Part shown: positions 5,030 through 8,275 of the stretch, in pieces
Position numbering within the stretch: position 1 is the first letter of the stretch
Layout of the letters: each line of letters starts with the position of its first letter
Origin: GWF2-50-93 sp049297395
GTDB lineage: Bacteria > Verrucomicrobiota > Lentisphaeria > Victivallales > GWF2-50-93
Assembly (NCBI GenBank): GCA_049297395.1
Contig: JBAQUG010000195.1
Coordinates: forward strand, 1-8,275
Direction of reading: 5' to 3'
Length of the DNA stretch: 8,275 bases
Translations under genes and position numbers: made by a program
Notes under the pieces: generated by a model
Seen by the model: only the letters and a program-made list of their open reading frames with translations
The model's database searches: none
What the model was told of the DNA's origin: nothing

Positions 5030-7858
5030 ATGGCATCAATCTTTTTCAAAGTGGTTTTGAATCTCATATTTATCTTATCGGTAACGGGCCCTGTTTTTTC
5101 AAAGGATGAAACTGCAGCGCCTGCGGAGCATCCACAAAAAGGCATGGTCTGGGCATGGGTCATGACCGGTTTTCCGCTCAGCTACGACTATTCGGGGTTG
5201 AGGGATCGCCCCCTCTGGACATGCTCCGGTGATGAGCTTGAGGATTGCAGGACTATGATATTGGCTGGAAAGAGAGCCGGACTTGATGGATTCATGATCC
5301 AGGGGAATCCTCGGAAGCTCCGCTTTGAGGCAGGTTTGAAGCAGGGGGGGAACTGGCTGAAGGCCGCTGAAGAGCTGGACTTCAAGATAGCGTTTGAAAT
5401 TGAAATGTATTATGCCACAAAGAATGAAGTCTCCGAGTGGATAAGGATCACGTTCGAGAAGTTCCATGACAGTCCCGCCGCATACAGGATCGACGGCAAG
5501 GTTGTCTATTTCCTGTGGCTGCGCCAGTCCATGCCAAAAATACCCTTTGACGTAGGGCGCGGCGAGGGAACCTTCCCCGCTGAGGACTGGGCGGATATCC
5601 TTCGCGGCGCCAGGAAGGACACGGGCGGAGGAACGTTGTTCTACGCCGACATGTTCGACAGTGTCAGAAATAGTCAGCCAGGCGGCTACACCGGATATGA
5701 AAAAGAAAAGATTCTCCCGCTGATGGACGGCCTGTGGGATTTCGGCGGACTCCATGCCCAGATAATGCTCAACAACGGACCTGTTGACAAGGTCCTTGGA
5801 AAGATGCAGGACTACTGGGATGACTCGAAGGCGGCGAAGATGAATTTCCTTGCAGGACTCATTCCCGGATTCTGGAGGGAAGAGACCCAATGGTATGTCA
5901 ATCCCCACGGCACGTCATACTACCGGACTGTCTGGGACAAGATACTGGAGATGCACCCGTTCGGCGTCGTGGTGCAGTCGTGGAACGACTATTCGGAAGA
6001 CGCGCAGATACAGCCAAGCGCCAGGACGGGCTACTGCCTGGCTGAATTGACAGCCCACTATGCGGATCTATATAGGGGGATTGCTCCAAAGCTCCATCCC
6101 TCGCGACGTGTCTGGATAAGCCAGCCCCTGGAAATCCACAGGGGTGAAAAAGCGTACAGCGAATTTCTGAGCCTGCCATCCAAAGCGCACGGCTTCACCA
6201 TCAAGGGCATGTGGGTGAACGAAAATGGACAGGCCCTCGCCTCATTCAACAAGGAGTTCAGCACTGCCGGTCTTGCTGCGGAAATTCCTGAACTGCCTTT
6301 CTCCTCATACGGTGATTCAAAAGCTGTTCGAATTGAGGGGACAGTCTCCTCCAGCGCCAGCTCCCCGACCGAACCCTTCACTACAAAATGGATATGGATC
6401 AATGGAATAAGCCGTTTCGACAAGTTCACCTCGCGGTATCTTCTTGAGACCGACAGAAACGGAGACTGCTCCATCAAGCTGTCCAGACTTGATGATGGAA
6501 AATTCCATTTGGATGTCACAAACTCCTCCCAGGGCAGAGCGTCCCTATGGAGAAAAAGCTCCAGGAACATCGGAGAAACTCCGGCAAAGCCGGAATTGCT
6601 GCATACATTCAAGCCGTCTGATGAAAAGAGTGACTGGGCGGAGGGGAAAACTGGCATCGAGTTGCGGTACTTTGAACTGGACCACCCAGACTGGAACATC
6701 TCCATGTCCGTCTCACAGGGAAAACTTTCGGAGTGCAGGAAATTTGGCAGAAGGGTGGATTCCCTGGAGGCCGACACGAAAAGAATCTCCTGGACTTCTC
6801 CAAAACTGGGCAGGATTGGCCTTTCAACTGCGAACAGCGCATTCGAAGGAGTGGATGCCGTATGGAGCGGTTTCTCTCCGGACGCAAATATTTCCATAAA
6901 CGTCAATGGCGTCGAACATGTTTTCAAGGCATCCGCCCTTGGTACAAGACCTTCCGTGCCGCTTGACAGGGATGGATTCCTCATGCTCAGGAGCAAGACT
7001 CCATTTTCGTTGTCCAATGGCACTATTGACGGGGGACAAAAACAGTTCACGTTCTCATTGCCGAAGGAGGGAGCCTGCTCCGGCGATATGATCTGGGCAG
7101 AACTTGACATGCTTGACGGAAGGATATTCCAGTCGCTTCCTGTCTCCATTTCGGTGCCAGAATCCACTACGGCCCCATTGAAGACATGCTACTACGACCA
7201 CGCGCAGTCAAAAACCGTGGACATCCTTATCGGCGGGGATCAGGCTTTGATATTGGACTGGGAGTTCAATTCCCAAGACGGTTCTCTTGTTGGAGACTCC
7301 TCTGCATATGATAACTTCGGACGTTTCGGCTGCGTATTCAGCTCGTTCTTCGTAGGTACCCAGGCTCAGAAACCCAAATGGAACGCAGGCTCCCTTGCCT
7401 TCGACGGGATCGACGACTTCGTCGCCATTCCTACGGGAGCAATGCCGGAAGGGGGCTTCACCGTGTGCTGCAGAATCAAAACCCGTCCCACCGGCAAACT
7501 CCAGACACTCCTGATGCTGGGATATAGCATCTCCATGCAGATCGATCCCAATGGATATCTTCTCGCCAACATCGGCTCCAACAGCGCCAGGTCGTCCAAA
7601 CCGCTTGGCGAGGACTGGACGGAAGTCTCATTAGTCTACGACATCGCTTCCGTCCGGCTTTATGTGGACCGGAGCCTGGCAGCCTCCAAGACTGTTCCCG
7701 GCAACACCCCTATTCTATTTGCCGGTGAAAGGCTGCTGGGGATTGGATACAACGCCGCCGCACCTTTTGCCGGAACAATCGACTATCTCAAGATATGGGC
7801 GGCCCAGATCCAGCCTAGCGACACCCAGCCGTTAACTGAAAAAGGAGGAACAAAATGA
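5030..7858 (+). CDS. Secreted GH71/GH99-like glycosidase with C-terminal LamG domain
   Basis: A 942-residue multidomain protein. Residues 1-24 form a signal peptide (hydrophobic VVLNLIFILSVTG, then VFSK), so it is exported. Residues about 37-360 resemble the (beta/alpha)8 domain of the GH71/GH99-like group, with GMVWAWVMTGFP, AGLDGFMIQG, FEIEMYY (122-128), FYADMFD and the marker VVVQSWNDYSED (313-324). GH71 acts on alpha-1,3-glucan and GH99 on alpha-mannosides; the substrate here is open and the catalytic acids cannot be assigned by eye. Residues about 360-735 are beta-rich with no family I recognise. Residues about 740-930 form a LamG/concanavalin A-like domain (LILDWEFN, GSLAFDGIDDFV, EVSLVYDIASVRLYVD, GTIDYLKIW), likely for carbohydrate binding. 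AAGGAAGGA 6 nt before the ATG supports the start. It follows the pseudopilin by 35 nt and overlaps the esterase fragment by 4 nt. Confidence 0.85.
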   Translation: MASIFFKVVLNLIFILSVTGPVFSKDETAAPAEHPQKGMVWAWVMTGFPLSYDYSGLRDRPLWTCSGDELEDCRTMILAGKRAGLDGFMIQGNPRKLRFEAGLKQGGNWLKAAEELDFKIAFEIEMYYATKNEVSEWIRITFEKFHDSPAAYRIDGKVVYFLWLRQSMPKIPFDVGRGEGTFPAEDWADILRGARKDTGGGTLFYADMFDSVRNSQPGGYTGYEKEKILPLMDGLWDFGGLHAQIMLNNGPVDKVLGKMQDYWDDSKAAKMNFLAGLIPGFWREETQWYVNPHGTSYYRTVWDKILEMHPFGVVVQSWNDYSEDAQIQPSARTGYCLAELTAHYADLYRGIAPKLHPSRRVWISQPLEIHRGEKAYSEFLSLPSKAHGFTIKGMWVNENGQALASFNKEFSTAGLAAEIPELPFSSYGDSKAVRIEGTVSSSASSPTEPFTTKWIWINGISRFDKFTSRYLLETDRNGDCSIKLSRLDDGKFHLDVTNSSQGRASLWRKSSRNIGETPAKPELLHTFKPSDEKSDWAEGKTGIELRYFELDHPDWNISMSVSQGKLSECRKFGRRVDSLEADTKRISWTSPKLGRIGLSTANSAFEGVDAVWSGFSPDANISINVNGVEHVFKASALGTRPSVPLDRDGFLMLRSKTPFSLSNGTIDGGQKQFTFSLPKEGACSGDMIWAELDMLDGRIFQSLPVSISVPESTTAPLKTCYYDHAQSKTVDILIGGDQALILDWEFNSQDGSLVGDSSAYDNFGRFGCVFSSFFVGTQAQKPKWNAGSLAFDGIDDFVAIPTGAMPEGGFTVCCRIKTRPTGKLQTLLMLGYSISMQIDPNGYLLANIGSNSARSSKPLGEDWTEVSLVYDIASVRLYVDRSLAASKTVPGNTPILFAGERLLGIGYNAAAPFAGTIDYLKIWAAQIQPSDTQPLTEKGGTK
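7842..7849 (+). promoter_or_regulatory. Strong Shine-Dalgarno for the overlapping esterase fragment
   Basis: AAGGAGGA lies within the last codons of the upstream gene, 5 nt before ATG 7855. That ATG overlaps the upstream stop as ATGA, a layout typical of translational coupling. The initiation signals are thus intact although the coding region after them is only 49 codons long. Confidence 0.75.
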
Positions 7859-8004
7859 GGATGACCTGCATAGCCGCCGCAGTTGATTCACGGTTCAGGC
7901 TCGCCGTTCCCGTGTACGGCTGCGGTTTCATCCTTGACGGAACCGCCTTTGCCGGAAGCGTACAACGGCTCGGTAAAGAAAAGGCCGGGCAGTGGATGGA
8001 TTGA
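7855..8004 (+). pseudogene. Internal fragment of an acetylxylan-esterase-like alpha/beta hydrolase
   Basis: A 49-codon ORF whose product includes TCIAAAVDSRFRLAVPVYGC followed by GFILDGTAFAGSVQRLG. This matches my knowledge of the stretch just after the nucleophile elbow in acetylxylan esterase/cephalosporin-C deacetylase-like proteins, where a G-x-S-x-G-G is followed by a similar segment ending in PVYGCG. The N-terminal part with the catalytic serine and the C-terminal part with the Asp and His are missing, so it cannot be an active esterase. An intact Shine-Dalgarno and ATG overlap the upstream stop, which suggests that an internal deletion joined the start of a once complete fourth operon gene to its middle. 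The TGA stop at 8002-8004 comes after GQWMD. It could still be translated as a short peptide. Confidence 0.7.
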
Positions 8005-8114
8005 CGGAGCATGCCGAACTCGCTTCTACACCGTAGGTTCAGGACTCCATCTGGTGGTACGGCGGACAGGCATGGGTCACAGAGAATGCCCCCCAACTTA
8101 AGGCCAGTAGATAA
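8005..8114 (+). pseudogene. Out-of-frame coding debris after the esterase fragment
   Basis: Two protein-like stretches in different frames follow the esterase stop: RTRFYTVGSG (8015-8044 region) in one frame and, after a TAG at 8034-8036 in another, DSIWWYGGQAWVTENAPQLK ending at TAA 8112-8114. The second looks like the true C-terminus of a carbohydrate-active protein because it is rich in aromatic and charged residues and ends cleanly. A frameshift near 8040 would join the two stretches. I do not recognise the family. It is either the decayed 3' end of the esterase gene or the end of a different gene brought next to it by deletion. Confidence 0.4.
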
Positions 8115-8275
8115 TAATGTGTCGCCTCCCTGCGGGGACTTGCTGTCTATGTAATTCGTATTCTCCCAAGGCTTACGCCTTTGGGCTACAGGATTACACC
8201 TCCTGCGGAGGCTATTATAAAATGAAGCGAACCACCTTTTTATATTCAGCCCTCGCAGAGGGTGACATATTGTCC
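8115..8275. repeat. Cluster of short palindromes at the right edge
   Basis: There is no supported gene here. Small hairpins follow each other: CCC-TGC-GGG (8128-8136), CCCAAGGC-TTAC-GCCTTTGGG (8165-8185, one bulged T), CCTCC-TGC-GGAGG (8199-8211) and CCCTC-GCA-GAGGG (8250-8262). The first and last are followed by similar words (GGGGACTTGCTGTC and GGGTGACATATTGTC), so they look like diverged copies of one element about 125 bp apart. The first also shares GCGGGGACTT (8132-8141) with positions 9-18. No T tract marks an obvious terminator for the operon. Confidence 0.6.

Noticed and set aside
5099..5908. 269-residue minus-strand ORF opposite the first part of the glycosidase
   Set aside because: It lies entirely within the signal-peptide and catalytic-domain coding region of the plus-strand gene and has no domain of its own.
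6058..7167. 369-residue minus-strand ORF opposite the LamG-containing glycosidase
   Set aside because: It is antisense to a continuous 942-codon gene with a signal peptide and recognisable domains. It has no family motif, and its Ser/Pro/Leu-rich composition is typical of a shadow frame.
8222..8275. Partial ORF starting at ATG 8222 and running off the right edge
   Set aside because: GGAGG lies 10 nt upstream, but only 18 codons are visible, and they run through the CCCTC-GCA-GAGGG element that resembles the non-coding repeat at 8121-8147. This is more likely repeat than gene.
8115..8275. CRISPR array at the right edge
   Set aside because: The short palindromes differ in sequence and spacing, there is no repeated unit of 24-40 bp with uniform spacers, and no cas gene is present.

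Overview
The window most resembles a Lentisphaerota/Victivallales-type member of the PVC group (possibly Kiritimatiellota). The main evidence is the pseudopilin: it carries the FTLIELLVVIAIIAILAAM segment and a C-terminal H-X9-DG motif, a pair of features heavily expanded in Lentisphaerota. It sits among glycan-degradation genes with a LacI regulator, and the gaps are full of short palindromic repeats. The assignment is an inference from gene content, since no rRNA or marker gene is present.

Layout. Positions 1-85 hold a GC-rich double-hairpin repeat. Positions about 86-400 are clearly AT-rich and contain one doubtful minus-strand ORF. A sigma-70-like promoter (TATAAT at 388-393) and an 18-bp LacI-type operator (401-418) precede a lacI-family gene (450-1493). 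After a repeat-bearing gap comes a GH29 alpha-L-fucosidase (1623-2915). A second gap (2916-3189) is almost entirely short repeats and hairpins. It leads into a tight co-directional run: a URO-D-fold, MtaA/CmuA-like methyltransferase homologue (3190-4254), a GTG-started pseudopilin (4278-4994), and a 942-residue secreted GH71/GH99-like protein with a C-terminal LamG domain (5030-7858). A 49-codon internal fragment of an acetylxylan-esterase-like hydrolase (7855-8004) overlaps the last gene by ATGA. Further out-of-frame debris reaches 8114, and the right edge (8115-8275) is a cluster of small palindromes, one of which shares a 10-mer with the left edge of the window.

How the genes may work together: the locus reads as an accessory carbohydrate-utilisation island. 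A secreted glycosidase with a lectin-like LamG domain would attack a polysaccharide outside the cytoplasm. An apparently cytoplasmic fucosidase would process imported fucosylated oligosaccharides. The LacI protein probably represses at least its own promoter. The methyltransferase-like protein keeps the H-x-C...C zinc ligands of corrinoid methyltransferases, so handling of O-methylated sugars or methoxylated compounds is an attractive but unproven idea. The 3' end is degenerating. I found no tRNA, rRNA, CRISPR array, intact transposase or phage gene.
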